Positions 37,640 through 47,607 of a stretch of DNA of 64,000 nt are shown piece by piece. Made by a program: the position numbers and the translations under genes. How positions within the stretch are numbered: the first letter of the stretch is position 1; every line of letters starts with the position of its first letter. Source of the stretch: Juglans regia (taxonomy: Eukaryota > Streptophyta > Magnoliopsida > Fagales > Juglandaceae); assembly GCF_001411555.2 (NCBI RefSeq), contig NC_049909.1:13946686-14010685 (forward strand). The letters are read 5' to 3'. Under the pieces are notes generated by a model. It did not search any database, was not told the DNA's origin, and saw nothing but the letters and a program-made list of their open reading frames with translations.

Positions 37640-38771
37640 AGGGGCATCTTGAAAAGCATGCGGCATCTACTTTCTGCCCAAAGTCTTCACAAAGTGATAG
37701 GCCCGTCGATCTGGTTGAAGGGAAGAGAGCTCGAGTCTACTGAGGTCGGTCGCAGGGTTCTCCCTCAGGTGGTCTCACAGGTGCTCGAGACCTTCTTTGT
37801 AGCCATAGCCCTAGGCCTCATCCTTAAAGGCAGGAGCCAGGCTGAGCTAAGACTCGACAGGTTCAGCGTGCTGCCGATCCACCCCCTGAGAAGACTCCAA
37901 GAAGCGGGCCTGATCTCGAAACCACCGAGCAGCCGAGATCTTCTCCATCATCAGCTACTTGCCCGCACTCTTAAATCCTCGTAGCTCCTCTTGGACGGAC
38001 TCTAGTTTGCACTCCAGCTTGACAGTTTCATCCATGGCATGCCCCTTTTCAGAATGAGGCATTCGAACCCCTTGTAGAGGTTCGTAAGCTCCTCCTTCAT
38101 GCATTCTAGCTCCCGATCTTTTGACTCGATATCCATGCAATGGCCATGAATCAACTGGCGCAGAATGTCGTTGTCTTCTACCAAAGAGTTAAGCTCCACG
38201 GACAGATCGTGGAGGTCCTGGTTAACCTTCTTCATCTCCAAGTGCATAAGAATGTTCAGCGCTCGTTGTGCTCTCTAAGCTCCTCATCGAGAGCCTCATG
38301 GTCGTCGACGATCATCTCCATGAGCTAGTCAGCGGCCTGAGATTCAAGAGGTAGAGTTATCTAAGTGCCGAAGAAAGTAATCTAAGTGCCAAAGGGGACA
38401 TACCTTAGCAAAAAAGGGTCTAAGCTTCCGAGCCTCCATCTCGACTGAGTCGGCCCAGGCCTTCTTGATGCCTGGTCCCATTGGCTGCGCCCTAACTCCC
38501 CTAGAACTGGAAGATGGTGCTGCACCCACCAGGGTCAAAGCAACCTGAGGAAGCTCTGCCCACGAGTTTGCCCGCGTCTTTCTGGCATGAAAAAGCACGT
38601 TTGGCCTTCGATCGGATCCCCCTACCTCTGCCTTGCCCCAGGCAAGTGCATCACCCTGGGCAACCTCTGGATTGCCTGGCGCTTCACTTGACTTTAGGCC
38701 CAAATCCTCCTCAGTCGTGGAGGACGTCGAGGAAGAACTATCCTCCATGGAAATGACGTCAACCCTGGTTG
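37640..38771 (-). pseudogene. Antisense ORF of the Tat element, C-terminal part
   Basis: Minus-strand frames encode a charged protein. The first part (38344-38771 region) has an acidic-serine run MEDSSSSTSSTTEEDLGLKS and then GGSDRRPNVLFHARKTRANS. The second (38002-38247) has a coiled-coil-like stretch, KKVNQDLHDLSVELNSLVED. It lies downstream of pol on the opposite strand, as described for some Tat-lineage elements such as Grande. The function is unknown. The frame is broken by stops and is separated from its upstream half (40022-40720) by plastid DNA. Confidence 0.55.
38625..38771. repeat. Left copy of the ~147-bp direct repeat flanking the plastid insert
   Basis: Retrotransposon sequence containing gcaagtgcatcaccctgggc, cacttgactttaggcccaaa and ggacgtcgaggaagaactat, repeated at 40022-40169 with about ten differences. 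The two copies bracket the plastid-derived block. Confidence 0.8.
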
Positions 38772-38849
38772 GATAAGTATACTTTAACATATTAACTACT
38801 AGTCTTATTTTAATTTTACAATTTTCATTAGGTGAATAATTGAAAAATT

Positions 38850-39253
38850 AAATTATTCAGGAATACGCATTGAATGCTAAGATTACACATTGAGTTTCTG
38901 GTAGTAGATCCATAATAAAAAAAGTGTTTGTGATTGTTCTAGAATAAATGAAACAAACGATACGGTAGAGCTAGTACAATTATTGTATGAGGTCTACCCA
39001 ATGCAAGATGCTGAGGCGCATAATAGATCAATATGAACATCATGAGCTATCCCATAATAAAACTAGTTGTTGCTGATACTTTGTTCTCTATTCCTTCTTC
39101 TATAATCCGAGCTAAAAGAAGGAAGTGATAAGAGGGCCCCATGAAAAATGTGGTCAGAAATCCATAATAGAGTTCGACCACAACGACCGAATTAATTATC
39201 TTCATGCATAAGGATACTAGATTACCTAGTATAAAATATTGAAAAATCATCAC
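38850..39253 (-). pseudogene. ycf1: ycf1 (Tic214) 5' fragment, plastid-derived
   Basis: From an ATG at 39253 the minus strand reads [19 protein letters not shown], then [15 protein letters not shown] and [11 protein letters not shown], followed by a stop. After it, in the same frame, come [19 protein letters not shown] and [17 protein letters not shown]. This is the conserved membrane-spanning N-terminus of Ycf1/Tic214, a component of the plastid inner-envelope import machinery. The first stop replaces a conserved Gln codon (cag to tag). The reading decays toward 38780 with frameshifts. Only the first ~150 residues of a protein of well over a thousand are present, and it would not be expressed as protein in the nucleus. 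Confidence 0.85.
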
Positions 39254-39574
39254 AAACTCTCCTTTTTCTTTTCTATTGCAATTTTTGGATTCTTATATGA
39301 TGATTTTTCAACTTTTCATATATAAAGAAATAGAAACAGATAGACTAGAAACGACATCTCTTATCTCAGTGACACCAAAGGGATATTAAATGAATGGAGT
39401 TGGGACATGGATGGAATATAATGAAATAGAGCCGCTTTGAGGTTCCTTATGAAATGAGGCATGGAACAGAGCCACTACGAAGAAGTTCCCGGAGTTACAA
39501 AAGAAACTTCAAGCTCATATTGGTCCTGGGTTGAGAACGGGAATTGAACTCTATGAGATCTAATCTCCCGTTGT

Positions 39575-39646
39575 TCCTCAATAGCTCAATGGTAGAGTGG
39601 TCGGCTGTTAACTAACTGGTTGTAGGTTCAAATCCTACTTGGGGAG
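39575..39646 (+). tRNA. trnN-GUU: tRNA-Asn(GUU), plastid-type, decayed nuclear copy
   Basis: A 72-base cloverleaf with acceptor arms tcctcaa/ttgggga, anticodon GTT at 39607-39609 and T-loop ggttcaaatcc. It matches plastid trnN-GUU except for several G-to-A and C-to-T changes. One of them puts a C-A mismatch in the anticodon stem (gtcgg against ctaac), and another changes the ttcgaatc T-loop to ttcaaatc. It lies in nuclear DNA inside the plastid insertion and is probably not a working gene. Confidence 0.85.
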
Positions 39647-40021
39647 ATTTAATTCATTCTGAATTAAAGAATTCGGAATGAAAGGGTTCGCTTCGACCGT
39701 TAAGAGTAGGTAACTCGTTCCCTCTGTCTTTGTTTCTATTGCATTCTATCTCATTGTATCACATTATGTTCTGCGATATTTGGGAATCACTGTCAATACC
39801 TCAGTGTAGGTCCGGGATAATCCTTTGTTCCGTAGTCTGGGGCTATTTACAACTAGCCAATTAAGAATTCTCAGATGAACTAGTACTAGCAAGTACATCT
39901 TTGATGCAGTCATCGATTCTCCCAAGAGGCAACAATTACCGCGAGCAAACATATTAATAACGAAGAATGCATTTTTGCTATTCTACTAATACTTGTATAC
40001 TTGTACTTGCTCTGCTATTCC

Positions 40022-40169
40022 ACCTTCGCCTCACCCCGAGCAAGTGCATCACCCTGGGCAACCTCTGGACTGCCTGGCGCGTCACTTGACTTTAGGCCCA
40101 AACCCTCCTCAATCGTGGAGGACGTCGAGGAAGAACTATCCTCCATGGTAATGACGTCAACCTTGGTCA
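40022..40169. repeat. Right copy of the ~147-bp direct repeat flanking the plastid insert
   Basis: Counterpart of 38625-38771. Past it the retrotransposon sequence continues (agaagtctcctcaacttggg), so the antisense ORF is uninterrupted apart from the insertion and this duplication. Confidence 0.8.
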
Positions 40170-40810
40170 AAGAAGTCTCCTCAACTTGGGAGTCCGCAGG
40201 GTGCTGAGATGGATCACTCGAGACCAAGTATGAGCCAACGTTGGGGAGAGAGCCCAATTGGGAGTGAAGGGATAGATACAAGATCGTTGTTATGCTCTGG
40301 GGCTTGAGGAGAGGGCTCAAGGGAGTAGGGAGTGCAGACGCTAAAGGAAGAGGAGGGGTCGATCCCTTAGCTATGGATACGACACGAGCAGCCTCCACCA
40401 AGGCGAGGGAGCGGGATTGGCAAAGGTGTTGAGGAACAAGATGGCGATGACTTCCTCCTCATCCTCACCAACACCAAAAGCAGCTGCCTACGGCGAGACC
40501 ACTGGTTGTAGGAGTAAAGGGCGAGCAACGTTGGTGGTCGGGACCTGACGAGAAGAGCTAAGCCGATCTCGATGGGAAGAGCTTGCCAAAGATGGGGAAG
40601 ATGTGATGCCAAAGGTATCCTAGGTAGGCCTCGACGGCGCCGAGCGAAACGGGATACAGTAAGCATAGCGAGGAGGGCCCGACAGAGCCGACTGAGAAGC
40701 AGTACCGAACTCACTAAAGGGAGACCCTAGCAGAGGTCGACTTGATGAACTTGCAAGGGCCTTACGAGAGGAGGATGATGGAATGGAGCGGAAAGTGCTC
40801 AGATGGGAAT
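40022..40810 (-). pseudogene. Antisense ORF of the Tat element, N-terminal part
   Basis: Minus-strand reading at 40015-40714 gives a Ser/Pro/Leu-rich protein in two overlapping frames, ending with the acidic-serine motif MEDSSSSTSSTIEEGLGLKS that is repeated beyond the plastid insert. It is the upstream half of the antisense ORF at 37640-38771. At least one frame change (near 40380) breaks it. The 5' limit near 40810 is where the GC-rich retrotransposon composition gives way to A/T-rich DNA. Confidence 0.5.
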
Positions 40811-41317
40811 GGGGGCCTCGAGTAGTATTCGCCGCAAATAATGATAAACATGTAAAAAAATATCTGCGGCGAATCCCAAAGAAAAATTATGGCAAAAAAA
40901 AAATATAAATGCAGAACACCGTATTCATCAAAATCCAAGCCATGCACTAATTTTATATGTCAAGGAAAATCAATAAAAATCAAAGCACAATAAAAATTAA
41001 CCAAAAGAATAAAAATAAATGTCCTCTAAAAGGTAAACATCATATAAAAGTTGAAGATACAAACATGACACATGGATTTCACCTGTATCATTAACAAAAC
41101 ATCCTCAGAAATATGTAATGCAATAGATTCACCAAATGCAATGTTGGATAAGTTTTGCTCTGCATGCTTTGTGTAAATAAATGCAAGGGATGAATAAAAG
41201 AAACAACATCAAAGCTATAATGTGCATTTCACATTGATCAAGTAATTATTAGACTCATGATATCATACATTAAAATCTTTAAAAATAAAAAACCACTCGA
41301 TATCACTACTTTCAAAC
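40811..41317. other. AT-rich sequence with a cgccgcaaata inverted motif
   Basis: tattcgccgcaaata (about 40817) faces tatctgcggcgaat (about 40861) across 30 bases, a potential hairpin. The motif resembles the cgctgcaaata repeats near the CACTA end at 59585, so this could be a transposon fragment. No coding was seen. Confidence 0.35.
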
Positions 41318-41780
41318 CTTTCAATTGCTTCTGTAAAGATCTTGATCTCTTCGAGTGTGCCGTATACATCATAGATATCATCTATGATGGATGTCAGAGC
41401 AATAACTTTGGTTAGTATTTTTCTTGCAAGTGAGTACTGGGGCACAAATTAGACTGCCACAATCCAAAAGAAGCACTCAACAACCCTGTCTCTTGCAAAA
41501 GGTAGTTTCGTTGCAAAGTCTAAATCTTTCCACCACCTACAAATTAATAAAATATATTGACATTGATCAGTGACATGCACCTCGAAAAATGAGTTGACAT
41601 ATATAGTACAATGAATGTCATGCATGGCAATACCTAGTGATATATAGTTAAGTGGTGGTGAAACTAAGAGCCTCATCAAGGATCTCTTCTCCATGCACCC
41701 TAAGATGTGTGGCTTCATAAGAGGCTAGCAAGCCTGGAATGTTGGCGCTCAAGCTTGCCTTCCAAACATCCTCGCGACAA
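41318..41780 (-). pseudogene. Terpene synthase gene fragment (two partial exons)
   Basis: Minus-strand exon 41318-41536 encodes [20 protein letters not shown], then a stop, then [20 protein letters not shown] and the DDIYDVYG metal-binding motif (DDxxD) of class I terpene synthases, ending at AIER. Its borders look like real splice sites: tttgtag before gTGGTGG, and gtttg after GAAAG. Upstream, 41650-41775 gives [20 protein letters not shown] and [18 protein letters not shown], a conserved stretch just before the active-site half, then a stop. The intervening coding between these stretches is missing. Terpene synthases cyclise prenyl diphosphates to mono- or sesquiterpenes. The in-frame stop and missing exons make this a pseudogene. 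Retained introns argue against a retrocopy. Confidence 0.85.
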
Positions 41781-41821
41781 TTAGTATCAGGATGACCATA
41801 AATACCCAGTTATAAACCAAT

Positions 41822-42122
41822 CTTAATTACTATCAATTTCATGTTTAACAATAGCATGAATGTGATGAGAAGAATAACTAAGCACATGTAAAATAACATC
41901 ATTTTTCCACAGCACTGCCAGACTACCACTACGACCCCTAGGATCCACAAACAAGCAATTTGCATAACCCAAAGAGAATTTATACCCTTCCATAACTTTT
42001 GCCTTCACTTTCGTCTCCAGCAAGAAGACAACCTCGGGCTCTTCCCTCTATAGCAAGTCACAGAGAGTACGAACACCTCGTGAGTTCCCAAGCCCACTAG
42101 GGTTCTAGCTGAACAACTTCAT
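41822..42122 (-). pseudogene. LINE ORF2 endonuclease N-terminal fragment
   Basis: From an ATG at 42122 the minus strand reads MKLFS, a stop where Trp is expected in SWN, GLGNSRGVRTLCDLL, a second stop, then REEPEVVFLLETKVKAKVME and GYANCLFVDPRGRSGSLAVLW. This is the start of the AP-endonuclease domain of a plant LINE (motifs SWN-RGLGN and LLETK). Both stops are single base changes, TGG to TAG and probably CAG to TAG. The fragment ends near 41822 next to the terpene synthase remnant. It is dead. Confidence 0.85.
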
Positions 42123-42366
42123 GGTTGTCTGCGGGGCTGCTTTGCAATCTCCACCGATGATAGTTCATATTGATCTTTGCCCAAACCATCTGGTAAGCAC
42201 AAAGACAGCTTCTTCGTCTCTCATAGATCCCCTATTTCCAGGGACAGAGCTTCCATTTTCTTGCTATAGTCACAAAATTGATAGTTTGAGATATGCATAG
42301 CTAAAGAGGTGGTAGTTTGGAGATCCAAAATCCAATTTTTTAATAAAATCAATAAACTTACGTTGG

Positions 42367-42580
42367 CTCGTTTGTTTTTGCAAATGAGATGAGATTAGAT
42401 TAGATTAGATTAAAATTGAAAATTGAATAAAATATTGTTAGAATATATTTTTTTAATATTATTTTTATTTTAAAATTTGAAAAAATTGAATTGTTTATTT
42501 TATTTTCTTTTATGTAAAAATTTGAAAAAATTGTAATGATTAAATAAGATGAGTTGAGAAGTTTTGTAAAAACAAACGAG
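42367..42580. mobile_element. AT-rich MITE, copy 1
   Basis: Terminal inverted repeats ctcgtttgtttttgcaaa (42367-42384) and tttgtaaaaacaaacgag (42563-42580) differ at one of 18 positions. The interior has the family signature: gagatgaga..., aaattgaataaaatattgtt agaatat, ttgaaaaaattgaattgttt, then gatgagttgaga. Confidence 0.8.
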
Positions 42581-42983
42581 GCCATTGAGAAGTCCTCGAT
42601 TTTGATTTGTTTTCATCTAGGTTATTGGGGCTCGGGAGAGATCCCCTTCGAACCGGATATTGTGCAAAAGAAGGATTTACACCACCTAATAAAAAACCAA
42701 CACATTGTCCTTTTAATGTTAAAAATGAATGACACACTAGGATTAACTCTCTGCTGTTGTAGAATAGAGTTCAGTCAAACACAATAAATCGCACAATAAA
42801 TCGCACAACTACACACGAGATAAGGCTCTATGTATAACTACTGATAAAGATGTTGAGTAGGATAATTATCCTCTAAGATAGCATTTATTTGAATTTATTT
42901 TGTTAAGATTTAGATAACTTAGATTCAAATGTAATTAGATAAATTTACATTATTTTGAAACAATTTGTACAAATTTTATATAA

Positions 42984-43194
42984 GGAGGTTTGGATAGTGA
43001 GTTGAAACGAGATGAATTGATATGAAAGTTGAATAAAATATTTTTAGAATATTATTTTTTAACATTATTATTGTTTTAGGATTTAAAAAAGTTGAATTAT
43101 TTATTGTATTTTATATGAGAATTTGAAAAAATTATAATGATTAGATGATATGAGATGTGATGAGTTAAATGTTTTTTTTTTAATCCAAACCTCC
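42984..43194. mobile_element. AT-rich MITE, copy 2
   Basis: Ends ggaggtttggat and atccaaacctcc are perfectly inverted. The interior has the gttgaataaaatatttttag and ttgaattatttattgtattt signature shared with the other copies. Confidence 0.8.
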
Positions 43195-43429
43195 CCTAAA
43201 TCAATCGATATGCTCAGGGTTGGTAAGTTGCCAAACCCTCACTTCAGCTTATCTTTTATGGTATCAAGAGCCTAAGGCCTACACCAATCCTACACCCATG
43301 GCTTCCAACAACTCTAGTCCTATTTCTGCTCCTACCTATAACCTTCCTAATTTCACTCAATTTATAATTACGGTCATGCATTTACGGTCCTTCCCACTTA
43401 GGCATCGTCATGTTTCGCGTTACTATTTA

Positions 43430-44118
43430 TAGGGGAGGCAAATTGTGTTTTCGGATCGTATTATTGTCGTGTCAAGTCATGAACATTCGACTATATAGGT
43501 CAATCTGAACCTAACCCGTTAAGCTAAACATGTTAGATTTTCAAATCCTAATCCAACCCATTTAGATAACAGGTCGTGTCATGGCACCCATTTTGGCCTA
43601 TTTAATAATTAATTAGAAATATGTTAACACGACATGGCTCATTTAAACTCGTTTGTTTCATATAAATGGGTTGAACTAAAACGCATAACTCATTTGATTT
43701 AATTAACATAATTTTACATAAAAGTTAAAATCTATATTTATGAATAACCACAATATCTTTAAATATATATATATATATCAATATTTTTCAAATTTTAACA
43801 TATAATAAAACCAATATTACAAACCATACAATAATAAATATGAGCATATGTCTAAAATTACAATCCCAATAATAAAAACAATAAAAACACAAGCATAGTG
43901 ACAAATATCAATATTACAAATTAACAATAATAAAATTTTAATTTTGAAATAAATTCTAAACGGATCAAAACGGGTTGATTTCGTGTTAAGCAAATTGACC
44001 CGTTTATAAATTGTGTCTTAATGGGTCAACTCGTTTTGATCCGAACCCATTAACATCAAACTCAAACTCTCTAATTTCGTGTTGAATTCACGGGTCGTGT
44101 CACATATTGACACGCCTA
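43430..44118 (+). mobile_element. hAT-like non-autonomous element, family 2, plus orientation
   Basis: Starts taggggaggcaaattgtg and ends gacacgccta, with gttacta before (43419-43425, with a few bases between) and gttacta after (44119-44125). The interior carries acccgtt and cgggtt motifs and an A/T-rich middle. There is no coding. The same family, reversed, is at 45221. Confidence 0.65.
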
Positions 44119-44234
44119 GTTACTAGCATCCACACCACTCATATATTATCAAGGAAAATGCTTGGTGTCCTAACAATGGGTCACGATTTTTTTTTTGACT
44201 TAATGGTTAAGTAAATATTTTTTAATGATGTTGT

Positions 44235-44951
44235 TAGGGGTGTAACCGGTCCGGTCCGGTCCGGTCCGGTTTTGGACAAAATCTAAGACCGAACCGGTAT
44301 GTATCGGTTTTGTATTTTCCAAAACCGATTACGCACCGGTTACTCTCCTAAACCGGTACTTCCGGTTTTACCAGTTACGGGTCCGGTTTTCTGGTTTTTT
44401 TTAAAATGTAAATTTCACAATTTGTCATTAAAAATTTGTTTATAAAAAAAAAAAAACTTTTAGTATTAATTATAAGTATTAGTATTAGTTATAATCTTTT
44501 AGTAAAAACTTCTAGTATTAATTATAAGTATAACTATAATCTATAGTCTATATTAGACTATTAGTATTATTTATAAACTTATATATTAGTATTAACATTT
44601 AATCTAATAATTTATAAATTATAATATGAAATTATTTCATATATATGTATATATATATATGAAATTATAAATTAACATTTAATGTATAAATTTATAATTA
44701 TACATTATATATAAAACTTATTTATATTAATATTTAATATATATTTAAAATATTTTGTATAAAACTTATATATAAAAATATTATTTTTTATTTTTTTAAT
44801 CAACCGGTCCGGTCCAAAAAATCCCAAAACCAGAACCGGACCGGAACTAGCCTGTTTTTACATTTTAAAAACCGATTTCAGACTAGACCGATTCAAAACC
44901 GGACCAGACCGGACCGATTTTCTAATTTTCCGGTTTGAATTTACACCCCTA
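44235..44951. mobile_element. hAT-like element with tandem ccggt motifs at the end
   Basis: Begins taggggtgtaaccggtccgg, with several ccggt repeats, and ends tttacaccccta. It is flanked by 8-bp repeats gatgttgt (44227-44234) and gatgttat (44952-44959), one mismatch apart. The terminal regions are rich in aaccgg and ccggtt, the middle in tatata. There is no coding. Confidence 0.8.
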
Positions 44952-45220
44952 GATGTTATAAATATTTTTAAAAGTTTAAGGAGATTAAAAAAATAATGAA
45001 AAAAGGGAAAAACACAAAAACACAAATAAAAACAAAAAAAAGGCCCAAATGTACTTTTCGATGACTCTTCTCGTGACTTTTCTTGCGTGGTAGTAGCATT
45101 GTCCTTTCTTTGATAAAACTTACCCATGTTACGTTACAACCGAGTTCTGCTAGCAAGATTGCGCTCAAAAGCTATCTTTTGCACGCTAGAGATCAATCAC
45201 CACTTGAGGTCGGTAGCACT

Positions 45221-45910
45221 TAGAGGTGGCGATATGTAATACGATCCGTGAACTCAATACGAATACAATACGAAATTAATAGATTTGGATTTGATATTAA
45301 AGGGTTCAGGTCAAAACGGATTGACATGTTAAGACATAATTTATAAATGAGTCAATAACATGTCAACATGCTTAACACGAAATCAACCCGTATTAACTCG
45401 TTTATAATTTATTTCAAAATTAAAATTTTATTATTGCTAAGTTATAATATTTATATTTCTCAGTATGCTTATGTTTTTATTATTTTTATTGTTGGGATTG
45501 TAATTTTAGACCTATGTTTATATTTATTATTGTATGGTAGGTTTTATTATATGTTAAAACTTGAAAAATATTTATATATATTTTTTAAGACATTGTGGTT
45601 TTTAATAAATATAGATTTTAACTTTTATATAAAATTATGTTAATCAAGTTAAATGAGTTATGCATTTTAATTGAACCTACTTATATGAAATAAATGGATT
45701 TAAATGAGTCATCTTGTATTAATATATTTCTAATTAATTATTAAACAGATCAAAATAGATGATACGACACGACATGTTATTTAAATAAATTAGGTTAAGA
45801 TTTAAAATTTTAATACGTTTAACTTAATAGATTAAATTTAAATTGATCTATATAATTAAATATTCATGATTAGACACAGTTCGAAAACACCATTTGCCAC
45901 CACGTTGCAA
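45221..45910 (-). mobile_element. hAT-like non-autonomous element, family 2, minus orientation
   Basis: Reverse-complement relative of 43430-44118. Its right end reversed reads gtggtggcaaatggtgttttcg against ggaggcaaattgtgttttcg at the start of the other copy. Its left end, tagaggtggcgatatg, matches the reversed right end of the other. A clear target duplication was not found, so the right limit is approximate. Confidence 0.6.
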
Positions 45911-46044
45911 GCTAAGGATTAGGCAACTCCGAGGTTTCTACTAGCCAACCCTCTACCCCTAAAGAGGCTCGATGGGCCTTCAGTTGATTTAAAACTTGTT
46001 GCGAATTCCTTGTCTTGCAGACTTTAACCCGTGAAAGCTCGGAG

Positions 46045-46168
46045 CCTTTCCAAACCAGAAGAAGAGGGGGGCCGATGATTCAGGCAACTGAGTCTCAAAT
46101 CTCGAACCTTTCCAAAACAGAAGATGAGGGAGGCCGATGATTGAGGCAACTCAGTCTCAAATCTCGAA
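46045..46168. repeat. 62-bp tandem duplication just upstream of the mTERF gene
   Basis: cctttccaaa-cagaag, gccgatgatt and tctcaaatctcgaa occur twice at an offset of 62 bases (46045 and 46107), about 45 bases before the start codon. The second mTERF copy has only a single related stretch (about 51365), so the duplication is specific to this locus. Confidence 0.8.
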
Positions 46169-46212
46169 CTGGGTAACCATTCTTCATACTCATCTCCTAA
46201 ATCAATTAGTTT

Positions 46213-47607
46213 TTGTCTCAACTAAATCGAATGCTACGTTTCATTTGCTCAAAATTGCCCCAAAAACTGAGGCACAGACCTTCGAAACCTAACCACGCAA
46301 ACTTTTTCTCGACCTCCTCCCTCAAACCCACCTCAGAACTTCCTAATCCCAAGGATCCACAATCTCTGATAGTCTCCTTCCTCCAAAATTCATGTGGGCT
46401 TTCGTTCGAATCGGCCATTTTGTATTCCAATAAGCTCAACATTGAGAACGTAAAGAATACCAACTCCGTTCTAGACCTGTTGAGAAATCACGGTTTGACG
46501 CAGACCCACATCAGGAACTTAATTAGAATTCGTCCACCATTGCTTTCGGCTGATTTAGAGAATACCCTTATGCCCAACATGAAAGTGTTTGAATCCTTGG
46601 GGTTTTCTGGTTCAGGTCTGGCCAGAATGCTTAGCAAATACCCAGCTGTGCTAGAATGTGATGCACACGCTGCTGTTGAGTTTTTTAGAGAACATGGCTT
46701 TAGTGATAAGCAAATAAAAACTTTGACTATGACGTGTCCCGAACTTTATGTGTATAATGCTCAAAAGATTCTTCAGCCAAAGTTGGAGTTTTTCAAATCG
46801 TTAGGTTTTTCAGATCTTGAAATTACAAAGCTTTTATCCATAGAGCCGTATATTCTAAAAAGGAGCCTCGAAAAGCAAATCATTCCGTGTATTCAAGAGC
46901 TTAGGCGGTTTCTCGGAACTGACAAGAATGTCTTAAAGGCTATAAGGAGATGTTACGGAGTACTTAGAACAGACGTGGTGCATATATTACAGCCCAACAT
47001 CAATAAGTTGATAAGCCATGGTGTTCCCCAGTCATTAGTTTTGAAACTCTTCTTTTTAAGACCTTTGTCACTGCATATCTGTGGCAATCGGTTTAGTGAG
47101 ATTGTTAATGAAGTTATGAAATTGGGTTTTGATCCCAATTGTCTGAAATTTGTTCTAGCCATCCTGTCCATGTCACTAAATAGTAAAACACTGTGGGAGC
47201 AGAAGGTGGAAGCTTTTAGAAGTTTTGGTTTGTCAGATGATGAGATTTGTTCAGCATTCAAGCGGCAACCCTTGTGTATGGCTATTTCGGAGAAGAAGAT
47301 TAAGAAAATGATGGGTTTCTTTGTGAACAAACTGAAGATGAAGCCTTCTATGATCTCCAAGAGTCCGATTCTTCTACTGCATAGCTTGGAGAAGCGGATT
47401 ATTCCGAGGTGTTCAGTTCTGCAAGTTTTGATGTTTAAGGGGTTAATCAAGGAGGATATTTGCATCCCTTATATGGTCACAATGTCCGAGAGGGAATTCA
47501 TGGTGAAATTTGTGAGCAAGTATCAAAATGAGGTTCCTGATGTTGTTAGAGCGCACCAAGGGAAGATTGAATTTCAAGGGCTCCCCATGGCCATGGAGAA
47601 GTTTTGA
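46213..47607 (+). CDS. mTERF-family protein, organelle-targeted
   Basis: An intact intronless frame of 464 residues. Residues 1-40 (rich in Arg, Lys and Ser, with KLPQKLRHRPS and NFFSTSSLKP) look like a mitochondrial targeting sequence. From about residue 85 to 400 there are roughly nine mTERF motifs. Each has a short helix pair followed by a proline-containing turn, for example FESLGFSGSGLARMLSKYP, FFREHGFSDKQIKTL, FFKSLGFSDLEITKLLSIEP and AFRSFGLSDDEICSAFKRQP. Proteins of this family bind nucleic acids in mitochondria or plastids and affect transcription, splicing or translation. The exact role here is unknown. A second in-frame ATG at 46231 aligns with an internal Met of the paralogue at 51434 and could be the true start. 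The gene belongs to a local tandem set with one broken copy. No frame breaks are seen. Confidence 0.93.
   Translation: MSQLNRMLRFICSKLPQKLRHRPSKPNHANFFSTSSLKPTSELPNPKDPQSLIVSFLQNSCGLSFESAILYSNKLNIENVKNTNSVLDLLRNHGLTQTHIRNLIRIRPPLLSADLENTLMPNMKVFESLGFSGSGLARMLSKYPAVLECDAHAAVEFFREHGFSDKQIKTLTMTCPELYVYNAQKILQPKLEFFKSLGFSDLEITKLLSIEPYILKRSLEKQIIPCIQELRRFLGTDKNVLKAIRRCYGVLRTDVVHILQPNINKLISHGVPQSLVLKLFFLRPLSLHICGNRFSEIVNEVMKLGFDPNCLKFVLAILSMSLNSKTLWEQKVEAFRSFGLSDDEICSAFKRQPLCMAISEKKIKKMMGFFVNKLKMKPSMISKSPILLLHSLEKRIIPRCSVLQVLMFKGLIKEDICIPYMVTMSEREFMVKFVSKYQNEVPDVVRAHQGKIEFQGLPMAMEKF

Larger units (their letters stand above)
38772..40021. other. Nuclear plastid DNA insertion (NUPT): ycf1 5' end, trnN-GUU and spacer
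   Basis: About 1.25 kb reads as plastid inverted-repeat DNA. It has the start of ycf1 (Tic214) on the minus strand, then divergent trnN-GUU on the plus strand, then spacer of the trnN-trnR type. This order and the divergent orientation match the plastid genome next to the single-copy junction. The piece sits inside the antisense ORF of the gypsy element and is bracketed by direct repeats of that ORF. Stops in ycf1 and base changes in trnN show it is an old nuclear copy. Its exact ends are within about 15 bases. Confidence 0.85.

Noticed and set aside
39575..39646. Functional nuclear tRNA-Asn gene
   Set aside because: The sequence is plastid-type, lies in a plastid insertion with ycf1, and has a mismatch in the anticodon stem.
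45368..45643. 91-residue hydrophobic plus-strand ORF
   Set aside because: A/T-rich interior of a hAT-like element giving Ile/Leu/Tyr/Phe by composition.
46953..47465. 170-residue minus-strand ORF opposite the mTERF gene (also 52220-52816)
   Set aside because: It is a shadow frame of the real gene and appears in the paralogue only because the sequences are similar.
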